Shown here: in pieces, positions 24,824-33,804 of the stretch
How the letters are laid out: each line of letters starts with the position of its first letter
Position numbering within the stretch: the stretch's first letter is position 1
Notes under the pieces: model-generated
Told to the model about the DNA's origin: nothing
Databases searched by the model: none
What the model saw: the letters and a program-made list of their open reading frames with translations, nothing else
DNA from: Oscillospiraceae bacterium
GTDB lineage: Bacteria; Bacillota; Clostridia; Saccharofermentanales; UBA5734
DNA length: 33,804 nucleotides
Assembly (NCBI GenBank): GCA_012521915.1
Contig: JAAYLM010000420.1
Coordinates: 1-33,804, forward strand
Reading direction: 5' to 3'
Position numbers and translations under genes: made by a program

Positions 24824-25849
24824 ATGAAAAAGAAAGTCCCGTCCGAACCTGTCCTGCGAACACCGGAAGGCATCCCCGGACTACCTAAAAAACGCGAGCC
24901 ATCATATCACGGGGTCGCCGGCACTTTATTGCTTGTCCACACGCTTCTGGCCTTCAGTATGGCATTGCTGGGGGTATACTGGCTGCCTTTGCAGCAGTTG
25001 TTCGCCCGCTCCGATTTCCGGGCGACGGCCCTGGCCGTTGTGATCATGCAGGGTCTTTTGATCTTCCTGCCCGCAGTTATAACACTTTGGACCGGAAAAA
25101 TACCGCCACAGGATGTCATCGGCCGTCAGGCAGCCCCGGGCAGCCTGTTTCTTGCACTGGCCGCAGGCATCCCGGCTGCTGTCGTTTTCCAGGGTATCAA
25201 CAACCTGCTGGTTTATCTGATGATCAGCAGTGGTATCAAGCTACCGCAACCGGATACCATCGCACTGCCTGTCCTGACCGACCTGTTTAGCCGACCATGG
25301 CCGTTTATCCTGCTGGTCTTGCTGATTGCCGCTGTGATACCAGCTGTGATTGAAGAGTTCTTTTTCCGCGGTGTACTGCTGGCATCCCTGCAGTCATCCG
25401 GCGCGACACGTTCAGCGGTCATCTGGCAAGCCGTGGCTTTCGCCCTGTTTCATGCTGATGCTTATTTTCTGCTTTCACCATTTCTGGCCGGTCTGCTGCT
25501 GGCCCGGATGCGGCGCCATTGCGGCCGGCTTTGGCCGGCGATCATCACCCATCTGACAATGAACATCTCTTCGATCGCCCTGACCCCATTGCTGCCCAAA
25601 CTGACCGGCGCAATCCTGCAGGATCATTCCCGGCAGGCCACTTCGCTGCTTTACGCATCGCTGATCGCCGCCAGTATCGCTGCTGTCGCCCTGATACCGA
25701 TCATCGTCCTGCTGGGCAGCCGGCCGGTCCGCGCACAGGCTACACAAACAGATCCTTCTCGCCGCCTGATCTTCTTCCCGGGCGACTGGAAATTCGCCCT
25801 GGCCTTGGATGTTCAAGTTGTGACACTCTTTCTTATCATTCGCTTGTAG
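24824..25849 (+). CDS. CPBP-family intramembrane glutamic endopeptidase
   Basis: VIPAVIEEFFFRGVLLASLQSSG, WQAVAFALFHADAYFLLSPFLAGLLLARMRRHCGRLWPAIITHLTMN. Confidence 0.92.
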   Translation: MKKKVPSEPVLRTPEGIPGLPKKREPSYHGVAGTLLLVHTLLAFSMALLGVYWLPLQQLFARSDFRATALAVVIMQGLLIFLPAVITLWTGKIPPQDVIGRQAAPGSLFLALAAGIPAAVVFQGINNLLVYLMISSGIKLPQPDTIALPVLTDLFSRPWPFILLVLLIAAVIPAVIEEFFFRGVLLASLQSSGATRSAVIWQAVAFALFHADAYFLLSPFLAGLLLARMRRHCGRLWPAIITHLTMNISSIALTPLLPKLTGAILQDHSRQATSLLYASLIAASIAAVALIPIIVLLGSRPVRAQATQTDPSRRLIFFPGDWKFALALDVQVVTLFLIIRL

Positions 25850-25913
25850 GGATCTGTCCTACGCCCTGTAGCTGTCTGACCCGTTTTTGCCACAAGCACA
25901 TATCCAGAGGCGC

Positions 25914-27185
25914 TCAATCAGATTCGGACGGTTTTTGCGGGAAACGGCGCAGCATCGCCCCAATTGCCGCAGGCTCGCTCAGAGGCATAAAATACTGCAT
26001 GCGCGGGTGCGGTGTGCTGTTGATCGGCTGGCGTTCTAAGTCAAAAAGGCTTTTGACAACAATCTGCCGGTTTGGTCTGCGCGGGGATACCAGTTCCTGT
26101 GTTTCCCCAACCCGGATTTTATTGCGCTGTTCGACCAGTGCCAGACTGCTTTCCGGAAGCCAGGCCTTGACCACACCAGCTACTGTCGCAGCCCGCTGAT
26201 CCAGCTCATTGACAGCAACCGCAGCATCATCCTGGGGTCGGGCATAATAAAAGCCAGTGGTGAAAGGACGATGAACAGTCTGCTCCAGTTCCGTCAGCCA
26301 CGCCGGATCAGCCCTCCAGCCCCCCGGATCAGCAAAATAGGCATCCAGGGCTGCCCGGTAGGCTTTGGTTACCGTCGCGACATAGTAGCTGCTCTTTGCC
26401 CGTCCTTCGATCTTGAAGCTGCTGATGCCGGCAGCCACCAATTCCGGTATATGCTCGATCATACACAGGTCCCGGCTGTTCAGAAGATAAGTGCCGCGTG
26501 CGTCTTCATTCATGATGACCGGTTTGTCCGGATGCCCTGCTTCTGTGATTTCATAGGACCAGCGACAGGCCTGAACACAGCGGCCACGGTTGGCGTCGCG
26601 GCCGGTAAAATACTGGGAAAGCAGACAGCGGCCGGAATAAGCCAGGCACATTGCGCCATGAACAAACGCCTCCAACTGCATGTCCGGTGGTAGTTCACGG
26701 CGAATTTCACTGATTTCCGTCAAAGTCAGTTCACGGGCCAGAATCACGCGTTCAGCGCCTTGTTGATACCAGAACCGGCAGGCTGCGGCATTGGTTGTGC
26801 TGGCCTGTGTGCTGATATGGATGTTCATCTTTGGCTGTTTCTGCCGGAGCAGACTGAAGACACCAGGATCAGAAACGATCACAGCATCCGGTCCGGCGTC
26901 CGCCAGTTCGTCAATCTGTGCCGCCAGATCGGCCATGTCTTCAGGGTGTGCCAGGATATTCAAGGTCAGATAAACACGCACGCCGCGAGCATGGGCGTAG
27001 TCGACAGCTTCGCGCAGTTCCGCAGCGGTAAAATTCTTACCGCTGGCTCTCAGGCCGAAATCACGGGCAGCCAGATAAACGGCATCGGCACCGTAAAGGA
27101 TGGCCGTGCGCATTTTTTCAGGGTCTCCTGCAGGTGCCAGCAGTTCTATGCGCGGCTGGACGCCCGGATCATTCTTCTCGGTCAT
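25914..27185 (-). CDS. Peptidase U32 family protein
   Basis: IELLAPAGDPEKMRTAILYGADAVYLAARDFGLRASGKNFT, EAFVHGAMCLAYSGRCLLSQYFTGRDANRGRCVQACRWSYEI, SFKIEGRAKSSYYVATVTKAYRAALD. Start set at ATG 27185. Confidence 0.95.
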   Translation of the reverse strand: MTEKNDPGVQPRIELLAPAGDPEKMRTAILYGADAVYLAARDFGLRASGKNFTAAELREAVDYAHARGVRVYLTLNILAHPEDMADLAAQIDELADAGPDAVIVSDPGVFSLLRQKQPKMNIHISTQASTTNAAACRFWYQQGAERVILARELTLTEISEIRRELPPDMQLEAFVHGAMCLAYSGRCLLSQYFTGRDANRGRCVQACRWSYEITEAGHPDKPVIMNEDARGTYLLNSRDLCMIEHIPELVAAGISSFKIEGRAKSSYYVATVTKAYRAALDAYFADPGGWRADPAWLTELEQTVHRPFTTGFYYARPQDDAAVAVNELDQRAATVAGVVKAWLPESSLALVEQRNKIRVGETQELVSPRRPNRQIVVKSLFDLERQPINSTPHPRMQYFMPLSEPAAIGAMLRRFPQKPSESD

Positions 27186-28329
27186 CTTGAGTCGGTTCCG
27201 TTTCCCCGGCTTCAGCCAGTTCGCGGTATTTGGCGATGTTGCGCTCATGCTGGTCCAGTCTTTCCGCAAAAGCATGGTACCCGTCTCCCCTGGCCACGAA
27301 ATACTTGTATGGATGTGTTTCCGGCCAGAGCGCGGCGCGGATGGCGAATTCACCGGGAGAACAAATGGGTCCAGGTGGCAGGCCTTTATACAGGTAGGTA
27401 TTGTAGGGGCTGTCCAATTCGTAGATCTCTTCTGTTGACAGCCATAGTTTTACATCCATACCAGCTTCTTTGCGCAGATAATTAATCGTCGGGTCCGCGC
27501 CAAATGCCATATCTGCTTCGAGGCGATTGTAAAAAACGCCGGAGACCGTTCGCATCTCTTCGACTTTTTCGCACTCGATCTGTATCAGCGAGGCCATGGT
27601 CAACACTTCATCCATGCTCATGCCGATATGCTCCGCCCGCTCATAATATTCGTCTACCAGCTTGCGTTCTGTATTGTTGAGGAATGTTCTGATGATGGTT
27701 TCCTCATCTGTGTTGATGTCGAACTCGTAGGTATCAGGAAAGAGGTACCCCTGCAGAAGCCAATCGCGCCCGTCACGCATCTCAATCCCCGAAATAAATA
27801 CGTAGTCCAGGAACAACTGCGGATTGCGCACCAGGCTGTCAATGACTGCTTCATCAAAACGCACACCTGCTTCCCGCATGCGCGTTTTTATTTCCCTGTA
27901 GGATAAGCCTTCCGGAAAGGTGACGCGTACAGCCTGAGGATTCTGGCAAAGGACATACATGATCTCGTCGTAGCCCATATCCCGCAGCACAAAATGGGTA
28001 CCGGCCATGTAGGAACCATCAAAGCCGTTGAATTTCGACAGGACCGTGAACATGAAGATATTCTTGATCAGGCCTTTGTCCTCCAGAAGCTCTGCGATTC
28101 TTTTTGTGTCAGCCGCGCGCGGTATCACGATCTCCACGGCACCCGGCGTGTCCTTGTCTATACCCGTCCCATTCTGAGCGCCGCCGAAAACTTCCGACAA
28201 CCGCTCGAAGCGGGCATTCTGGGAAAGAACATAGTTGAAGCCAAAGTAAAAACCTGCTGCCGCCATGCTGATCAGCAGAAAGATAATGACGATAACACTG
28301 AGCGTTCTTATTATTTTTTTTGACACCAT
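27169..28329 (-). CDS. mltG: Endolytic transglycosylase MltG
   Basis: N-terminal TM; FPEGLSYREIKTRM, LLQGYLFPDTYEF, LTMASLIQIECEKVEEMRTVSGVFYNRLEADMAFGADPTINY, SPYNTYLYKGLPPGPICSPGEFAIRAALWP. Confidence 0.95.
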   Translation of the reverse strand: MVSKKIIRTLSVIVIIFLLISMAAAGFYFGFNYVLSQNARFERLSEVFGGAQNGTGIDKDTPGAVEIVIPRAADTKRIAELLEDKGLIKNIFMFTVLSKFNGFDGSYMAGTHFVLRDMGYDEIMYVLCQNPQAVRVTFPEGLSYREIKTRMREAGVRFDEAVIDSLVRNPQLFLDYVFISGIEMRDGRDWLLQGYLFPDTYEFDINTDEETIIRTFLNNTERKLVDEYYERAEHIGMSMDEVLTMASLIQIECEKVEEMRTVSGVFYNRLEADMAFGADPTINYLRKEAGMDVKLWLSTEEIYELDSPYNTYLYKGLPPGPICSPGEFAIRAALWPETHPYKYFVARGDGYHAFAERLDQHERNIAKYRELAEAGETEPTQDDREE

Positions 28330-28363
28330 GACGCTCCTCCCTGAGGGCTTGTGTCCGATGCCT

Positions 28364-30226
28364 TCAGTCGTCGCCTTTACGCGCGCGCTGTTTGGCCCGT
28401 AATTCTGAATTCAGGATCCTTTTGCGCAGCCGGATGGACTGCGGTGTGATTTCGATCAGTTCGTCATCAGCAACAAACTCCAGACATTGTTCCAGACTGA
28501 AAAGAATCGGCGGAACCAGTCTGAGCGCGTCATCCGATCCGGAGGCACGCATGTTGGTCACATGCTTACGTTTGCAGACATTGACCATGATATCATCACT
28601 TTTCGGTGTTTTGCCGACGATCATACCCTCGTAAACGGGTGTGCCCGGTCCGATAAAGAGGCTGCCCCGCTCCTGAGCGTGGTATAGGCCGTAGCCAACA
28701 GCCTCCCCGGATTCCCATGCTGTCAGGACACCATGCGAGCGTGTCTCGATATCGCCCTTCCAGGGTTCAAACCCGGCAATGATGCTGTTCATTATACCAT
28801 TGCCTTTTGTGTCGGTCAAAAACTCTGAACGGTAGCCGATCAGGCCGCGAGAAGGGATGCGGAACTCCATACGCACATACCCTTTTTCGGGTGGCAGCAT
28901 ATTGATGAGTTCAGCTTTGCGGCCACCCATTTTCTCGATGACAACACCAACAAAAGCTTCCGGTACATCGACCAGGACCATCTCCACCGGTTCACAGTCA
29001 ACACCATCAACTTCTTTTATGATCACTTTGGGTTTCGATACTTGAAATTCATAGCCTTCACGGCGCATGGTCTCAATCAGGATGGACAGGTGCAGCTCAC
29101 CGCGTCCTTTTACCACGAAGCTTTCCGTTGTATCGGTTTCCTCGAGGCGCATGGATACATTGGTTTGCATTTCGCGGAAAAGGCGCTCACGCAGGTGGCG
29201 TGACGTCACATAGCGGCCTTCCCTGCCAGCAAACGGACTGTCATTGACGCTGAATGTCATGGCTATGGTCGGCTCATCAATGTTGACGAACGGCAGTGGT
29301 TCAATTTTGCTTGTGTCGCAGACTGTGTCACCGATATTGATTTCAGGAATTCCGGCCACACAGACGATCTCCCCGATCGTCGCCTGATCGATCTCAACTC
29401 TTTTCAAACCTTCAAAGCGAAAAAGCTTAACGATTTTGGCTTGCTGTAGCGAGTTATCGTCATAGCCGCAGACGACGATCTGTTGCCCGCATTCGATCCG
29501 GCCACGTTCGACGCGGCCGACAGCGATGCGGCCGATATAATTGTCGTAATCAAGATTGGAAACCAGCAGCTGCAGTGGTTGATCCGGCTCGCCGACCGGA
29601 GCGGGTACGTGGTCGTGAATGGCCTGCAGCAAAATCTGAAAATCCGCTTTGCCTGGCTGGGGATCCTGCATCGCGGCCAATAGCTCTGCCAGATCCAGCG
29701 AGGCCATGCCCAGGCGGGCTGATGCGTAGACCACCGGAAAATCGAGCTGTTCATCAGAAGCCCCCAGCTCAATGAACAGATCCAGGACGAGGTCAAGCAC
29801 GTCTACCGGGCGGGCATCGGGACGGTCTACCTTGTTGATGACCACAATCGGCCTGAGGTTCATCCCCAGGGCTTTGCGCAATACAAAACGGGTCTGCGGC
29901 ATCGGCCCATCATAGGCGTCGACAACCAGCAGGACGCCGTCAACCATTTTAAGGATCCGTTCAACTTCACCGCCAAAATCAGCATGGCCTGGCGTATCGA
30001 CAATATTGATGCGTATGTCGCCAAAGGCGACAGCGGTATTTTTTGCCAGAATGGTGATGCCGCGTTCACGCTCCAAGTCATTGGAATCCATGACTTGGCT
30101 GATGACCTGCTCGTTTATCCTGAAGATACCGCTTTGTTTAAGCAGTTCGTCGACAAGGGTTGTCTTGCCATGGTCGACATGGGCGATAATGGCGATGTTG
30201 CGGATGTTTTTTGCTGTTTCGCTCAC
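28364..30226 (-). CDS. typA: Ribosome-associated translational GTPase TypA/BipA
   Basis: [70 protein letters not shown]. Likely GTG start at 30226 after a GGAAA-type RBS. Confidence 0.97.
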   Translation of the reverse strand: MSETAKNIRNIAIIAHVDHGKTTLVDELLKQSGIFRINEQVISQVMDSNDLERERGITILAKNTAVAFGDIRINIVDTPGHADFGGEVERILKMVDGVLLVVDAYDGPMPQTRFVLRKALGMNLRPIVVINKVDRPDARPVDVLDLVLDLFIELGASDEQLDFPVVYASARLGMASLDLAELLAAMQDPQPGKADFQILLQAIHDHVPAPVGEPDQPLQLLVSNLDYDNYIGRIAVGRVERGRIECGQQIVVCGYDDNSLQQAKIVKLFRFEGLKRVEIDQATIGEIVCVAGIPEINIGDTVCDTSKIEPLPFVNIDEPTIAMTFSVNDSPFAGREGRYVTSRHLRERLFREMQTNVSMRLEETDTTESFVVKGRGELHLSILIETMRREGYEFQVSKPKVIIKEVDGVDCEPVEMVLVDVPEAFVGVVIEKMGGRKAELINMLPPEKGYVRMEFRIPSRGLIGYRSEFLTDTKGNGIMNSIIAGFEPWKGDIETRSHGVLTAWESGEAVGYGLYHAQERGSLFIGPGTPVYEGMIVGKTPKSDDIMVNVCKRKHVTNMRASGSDDALRLVPPILFSLEQCLEFVADDELIEITPQSIRLRKRILNSELRAKQRARKGDD

Positions 30227-30302
30227 AAATTCTATTTCCTTTCCTGTAGAAAAAAATGCGGAGGGATCAGGTGTGCCGGCAATAGCCAGGGCAGCTCGAT
30301 GA

Positions 30303-31631
30303 TTAGCCCGACTGCTCATCTTTCGGTCGCAGCAGCAGCCAGATGGGGGTCCCGCTGAAACCGAAATTTTTGCGCAGCTGGTTTTCCAGATAGCGTTCAT
30401 AGGAAAAATGCATCAGCTTGCGGTCATTGATAAAGAGGGCAAACTGAGGCGGATGCGTCCCAACCTGCGTGCCATAGTAGATCTTCAGGTGACGGCCTTT
30501 GTCCTGAGGTGCCGGTGTCATGGCAACAGCTTCCGTGATCAGGTCATTGAGCACACCTGTCGTCAGCCGTCGTCCGGCCTGTTCATAGACATCATTGACC
30601 AACTCGAAGATCCTGCTGACACGCTGCCCCGTTTTCGCGGATATGGTGAGCATCGGCGCATAAGACATGAAGGAAAAGGTTGACTTCAGTTCCCGTTGCC
30701 AGCGCTCCAGGGTACCGGTCTCTTTGTCGACCAGGTCCCATTTGTTGACCACGAGTATGGACGCTTTACCCTTGTTGTGGGCATAGCCAGCCACCTTGGT
30801 GTCCTGCTCTGTCGCGCCTTCTGTTGCGTCAATCAGAATCAGGCAGACATCAGCGCGATCCACAGCAGCCAGCGAGCGAATCATGCTGTATTTCTCCACG
30901 GATGTGTCTATACGGCTTTTTTTGCGCAGACCGGCTGTATCTATCAGGGTATATCTGCCTTGTGGATGGTCAATATTGGAATCGACAGCGTCGCGTGTGG
31001 TTCCGGGCTGGTCAGAGACAATCAGACGCTGTTCACCCAGCAAACAATTGATCAAGGAAGATTTGCCTGCATTGGGCTTGCCGATCACCGCCACACGAAT
31101 CCGCTCATGAGCCTCATCATCATGCTCTTGCGGCGGGAATGCGGCATAGATCGCATCCAGGGCTTCGCCGGCACCCAGCCTGTGTGACGCGGATATCGGG
31201 AAGATCTCTCCCAGGCCAAGATTATAGAACTCATAGGCTTCAGCCGGTATGTCGCCAATCTGATCCGATTTGTTTACCACAAGAACGATGGGTTTGCCGG
31301 AAAGCCGCAGCATATCGGCGATATCCTGGTCATCGGCAGTCAAGCCGGTCTTGAGGTCAACCATGAAGATGATGACATCAGCCATGTCCATGGCAAGTTG
31401 TGCCTGGCGGCGCATGGCCTGCAGAATCACATCATCTGTCTTAGGTTCAATACCACCGGTGTCAATCAAGGAAAAACGCCGGTCACGCCATTCGGCTTCA
31501 GCATAAATCCGGTCCCTGGTCACACCTGGTGTATCATCGACAATTGCCAGACGCTCACCAACCAGGTAATTGAAAAAAGTGGATTTCCCCACATTGGGCC
31601 GACCAACAATCGCCACAACAGGCTTACTCAT
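30303..31631 (-). CDS. der: Ribosome biogenesis GTPase Der (EngA)
   Basis: Two tandem G domains: VAIVGRPNVGKSTFFNYLVGERLAIVDDTPGVTRDRIY and VAVIGKPNAGKSSLINCLLGEQRLIVSDQPGTTRDAVDS; KH-like C-terminus. Confidence 0.98.
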   Translation of the reverse strand: MSKPVVAIVGRPNVGKSTFFNYLVGERLAIVDDTPGVTRDRIYAEAEWRDRRFSLIDTGGIEPKTDDVILQAMRRQAQLAMDMADVIIFMVDLKTGLTADDQDIADMLRLSGKPIVLVVNKSDQIGDIPAEAYEFYNLGLGEIFPISASHRLGAGEALDAIYAAFPPQEHDDEAHERIRVAVIGKPNAGKSSLINCLLGEQRLIVSDQPGTTRDAVDSNIDHPQGRYTLIDTAGLRKKSRIDTSVEKYSMIRSLAAVDRADVCLILIDATEGATEQDTKVAGYAHNKGKASILVVNKWDLVDKETGTLERWQRELKSTFSFMSYAPMLTISAKTGQRVSRIFELVNDVYEQAGRRLTTGVLNDLITEAVAMTPAPQDKGRHLKIYYGTQVGTHPPQFALFINDRKLMHFSYERYLENQLRKNFGFSGTPIWLLLRPKDEQSG

Positions 31632-33057
31632 GCGCTAACTCCTTTCGGCTGGGATACAGCCGCACCTGGTCCAGCAGGCCGACCAGGGCTTCGCCCTCAG
31701 GATTGCTGACCCATACGGGAACGTCCAGGCTGTCACTTAACTGCTGCAAGGTCATATCGTCCAGCAGAATGGGTTCCCCGGCTTTGAACTGGCAGGCAGG
31801 CAGGACAAGCAGCGGCTGACGGCCGGAGTGACGCTCTGCCTGCAGCAATGGCTTTAACTGGCGGGTTATATCACCACCGGTCAACAGACCGGCGACGGTT
31901 ACCGTATCGCCAAAAAAATTATTCCGCACCGCTTGAATCGCAACGGGACAGCCAGCCCGCCGGGAAAATGCATCTGAAAGCGGCTTCAGCATAGGGGCCG
32001 CAGCCGTTCCGGTGACCAGCCAGACCGAGGTCGGCGGTGGAAAGCTCCGGATCACCTGTTCCTGTTGACCGGGCTGCGTCTGCCAGACCAGCTGTGCCGG
32101 CAAGGGCTGATGTGCCTTCAGGTTTTTCTGCAGGTCTGCCAGCATCCTGGCCGCCATGCCCACACCGTTTTCCAGCTGGGGGAAACCTTCATAGGCAGAC
32201 GTTTCCGGAAAGGGCTGTCCCGCCAATAGGTAAAACTCATCAGCGGCATAAACAAGACGTGTACCGCGTTGTTCGAGCATGTCTTCCTGCAGCGACGCGA
32301 CTCGCCTGACAATCATGGCAGCCTGGTCGGCACTGAAGGGATGCAGCGGGAAAAGGTGGTTGTCCTGTCTGTAGCGGGTGATCCCGACCGGAACCAGCGC
32401 AATGCTGACTACAGCGTCGCCCAGCGAAAGCAAATCGGTCAGGGTCCGTTCCAGTTCTTCGCCGTCATTAAGGCCGGGACAGAGCACGATCTGGCAATTG
32501 ATCGCCAGGCCAGCCTGAGCGATTCGCCGCAGCTGACCCATGATGCGGTTCGCATGTATGTTGCGGATCATACGCAGGCGCAGTTCAGGGCTGGTGGTGT
32601 GCACCGAGATGTTCATCGGGGAGAAGCGGTAGTTGATCAGCCGGTCAAGCGCTTCATCCGTCAGGTTGGTCAGCGTCGCGAAGTTGCCATTGAGAAAAGA
32701 AAGACGCAAATCGTCATCTTTAAAATACAGAGATGGCCTCATGCCGCCGGGCAGTTGATCAATAAAGCAAAAAACGCAGTTATTGTCGCAGGAGCTGCAG
32801 TCCTGCAGCATAGGGTTTTCAAAACTCAGACCAAGGTCTTCGTCCTCATCTTTTTCCACGTCATACTCGATGAATTCACCTTGCTGCCTGACTGTCAGCA
32901 AAAGTTGTTCCTTCAACTGACGCAAGCGATAGTCGAAGATGTCAATCAACGGCAGACCATCCAAAAGCAGAACGCGGTCACCGCGCTGCAAACCAAGATC
33001 AGCTGCGATGCTGCCCGGTTCGACAGCACTGATCAGATGGCCTTGTTGATTTTCCAT
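31624..33057 (-). CDS. DUF512-family radical SAM protein with N-terminal PDZ-like domain
   Basis: GHLISAVEPGSIAADLGLQRGDRVLLLDGLPLIDIFDYR (PDZ-like); CSSCDNNCVFCFIDQLPGGMRPSLYFKDDDLRLSFLNGNFATLTNL; overlaps der start; AGGAGG RBS upstream of ATG 33057. Confidence 0.92.
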   Translation of the reverse strand: MENQQGHLISAVEPGSIAADLGLQRGDRVLLLDGLPLIDIFDYRLRQLKEQLLLTVRQQGEFIEYDVEKDEDEDLGLSFENPMLQDCSSCDNNCVFCFIDQLPGGMRPSLYFKDDDLRLSFLNGNFATLTNLTDEALDRLINYRFSPMNISVHTTSPELRLRMIRNIHANRIMGQLRRIAQAGLAINCQIVLCPGLNDGEELERTLTDLLSLGDAVVSIALVPVGITRYRQDNHLFPLHPFSADQAAMIVRRVASLQEDMLEQRGTRLVYAADEFYLLAGQPFPETSAYEGFPQLENGVGMAARMLADLQKNLKAHQPLPAQLVWQTQPGQQEQVIRSFPPPTSVWLVTGTAAAPMLKPLSDAFSRRAGCPVAIQAVRNNFFGDTVTVAGLLTGGDITRQLKPLLQAERHSGRQPLLVLPACQFKAGEPILLDDMTLQQLSDSLDVPVWVSNPEGEALVGLLDQVRLYPSRKELAHE

Positions 33058-33100
33058 TGACGACACCTCCTTTGCCAGCCGGGTTTTCTTTCCATGACAC

Positions 33101-33133
33101 AAAAAGCAGCGAGCATGAATTCACCCCCGCTGC
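33101..33133 (-). terminator. Intrinsic terminator downstream of rpmF
   Basis: Minus strand GCAGCG...CGCTGC followed by TTTTT. Confidence 0.7.
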
Positions 33134-33242
33134 ATCTGTGCGCTTTTTCTTTTTCAGTCACACGGCTGTGGCGCGTCGGCGAACATTGCTGAATCGAGCA
33201 CCAGCCCTGCGATCCGATCAATGAACGGCGGACAACCGTCTG

Positions 33243-33431
33243 TCAGTTTTCCTGTTGTCCTGTCTTGATGACTTCGCGACCGTTATAATAGCCGCAGGTC
33301 TTGCAGGCTTTATGCGGCATTTTAAGCGTATGACAGCGCGGGCATTCGATCAGCCGGGGCACACTCAGTTTCCAGTTAGAACGGGCCCTTCCTGTCCTGG
33401 CCTTGGACCATTTTCTTTTTGGGTTTGCCAT
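33243..33431 (-). CDS. rpmF: 50S ribosomal protein L32
   Basis: MANPKRKWSKARTGRARSNWKLSVPRLIECPRCHTLKMPHKACKTCGYYNGREVI. Confidence 0.97.
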   Translation of the reverse strand: MANPKRKWSKARTGRARSNWKLSVPRLIECPRCHTLKMPHKACKTCGYYNGREVIKTGQQEN

Positions 33432-33473
33432 GTTCTTACACCTCCGTCAGGTTCGCCGGCATGTTTTTCATGC

Positions 33474-33804
33474 CTATAGCAGTTCTTTCAGTTTACTGAA
33501 AGGAGTATTGGCCTTGTCCCCGGCGGTCGCACAACCGCAAGGTTTTTCGTTCAGGTCGGCACCACATGTCGCACAGATGCCCCGGCAGTCTTCCCGACAG
33601 TAAAGCCGTAGGGGAATCGCCAGGACAAGATTGTCACGCAAGGCCGGAAGTAAGTCCACCGACCAGCCGGCGAAACGGTAACAATCCTCCGTTTCGCTGG
33701 TTTCCTCAGCGGCACCGGACCGATAAAGCTCATCGATATGAATGTCCAGCTCACAGCTTACAGGTTTCAGACATCGGGCACATTCACCTGTCACCGCAGC
33801 CAGC
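33474..33804 (-). CDS. DUF177 / YceD-family protein, truncated by window edge
   Basis: GECARCLKPVSCELDIHIDELYR...DLLPALRDNLVLAIPLRLYCREDCRGICATCGADLNEKPCGC; upstream of rpmF as in the usual yceD-rpmF order. True start lies beyond 33804. Confidence 0.9.
   Translation of the reverse strand, partial: LAAVTGECARCLKPVSCELDIHIDELYRSGAAEETSETEDCYRFAGWSVDLLPALRDNLVLAIPLRLYCREDCRGICATCGADLNEKPCGCATAGDKANTPFSKLKELL

Noticed and set aside
25519-26199. 226-aa plus-strand ORF bridging CPBP and U32 genes
   Set aside because: Overlaps the CPBP gene in another frame and the U32 gene antisense; composition not protein-like.
26760-27485. 241-aa plus-strand ORF
   Set aside because: Antisense to the U32 peptidase and mltG genes, both clearly supported.
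32269-33060. 263-aa plus-strand ORF
   Set aside because: Antisense to the DUF512 radical SAM gene; no recognisable domain.
1-33804. Mobile element, prophage, defence island or biosynthetic cluster
   Set aside because: No transposase, integrase, phage structural, restriction, toxin-antitoxin or NRPS/PKS/RiPP motifs were found; gene content is mostly core or transport functions.
1-33804. CRISPR array or tandem repeats
   Set aside because: No regularly spaced direct repeats seen while reading the intergenic regions.

Overview
This 33.8 kb window reads as ordinary, gene-dense chromosome from a Gram-positive, Clostridia-like anaerobe. The lineage is inferred from a Spo0A_C-family protein, a c-di-AMP riboswitch, two-subunit class I fumarase and strong AGGAGG ribosome-binding sites. 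Recognisable content: EamA permease; lipoprotein serpin; UroD-like protein; tRNA-Thr(TGT); M19 dipeptidase and fumarase alpha/beta; HU; a Spo0A C-terminal-domain regulator; Cof-type HAD; HPr-like protein; a ydaO/yuaA (c-di-AMP) riboswitch with terminator upstream of a polar amino acid ABC transporter; feoA-feoB-Cys-rich protein-DtxR operon; HAD-IIA; ligA; alpha/beta hydrolase; metallophosphoesterase; Sm_multidrug_ex protein; glycogen phosphorylase; prepilin peptidase; CPBP protease; U32 peptidase; mltG; typA; der; DUF512 radical SAM protein; rpmF; and a DUF177/YceD gene cut by the window edge. I saw no CRISPR array, prophage, transposase, rRNA or biosynthetic cluster. The observations most worth a second look are: (i) an unexplained structured intergenic element at about 7715-7850, with two interleaved 10-bp perfect inverted repeats (pseudoknot topology) inside a long-range closing stem, followed by an intrinsic terminator and lying upstream of the Spo0A_C-type regulator; (ii) that regulator itself, which has a truncated or degenerate receiver; (iii) a perfect 18-nt palindrome at the feo promoter, a candidate DtxR-family operator; (iv) the bacterial lipoprotein serpin; (v) a 15-bp intercistronic hairpin in the ABC transporter operon. 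I did not find convincing evidence for a wholly new multi-gene system. All calls come from reading the sequence; no database search or folding software was run.
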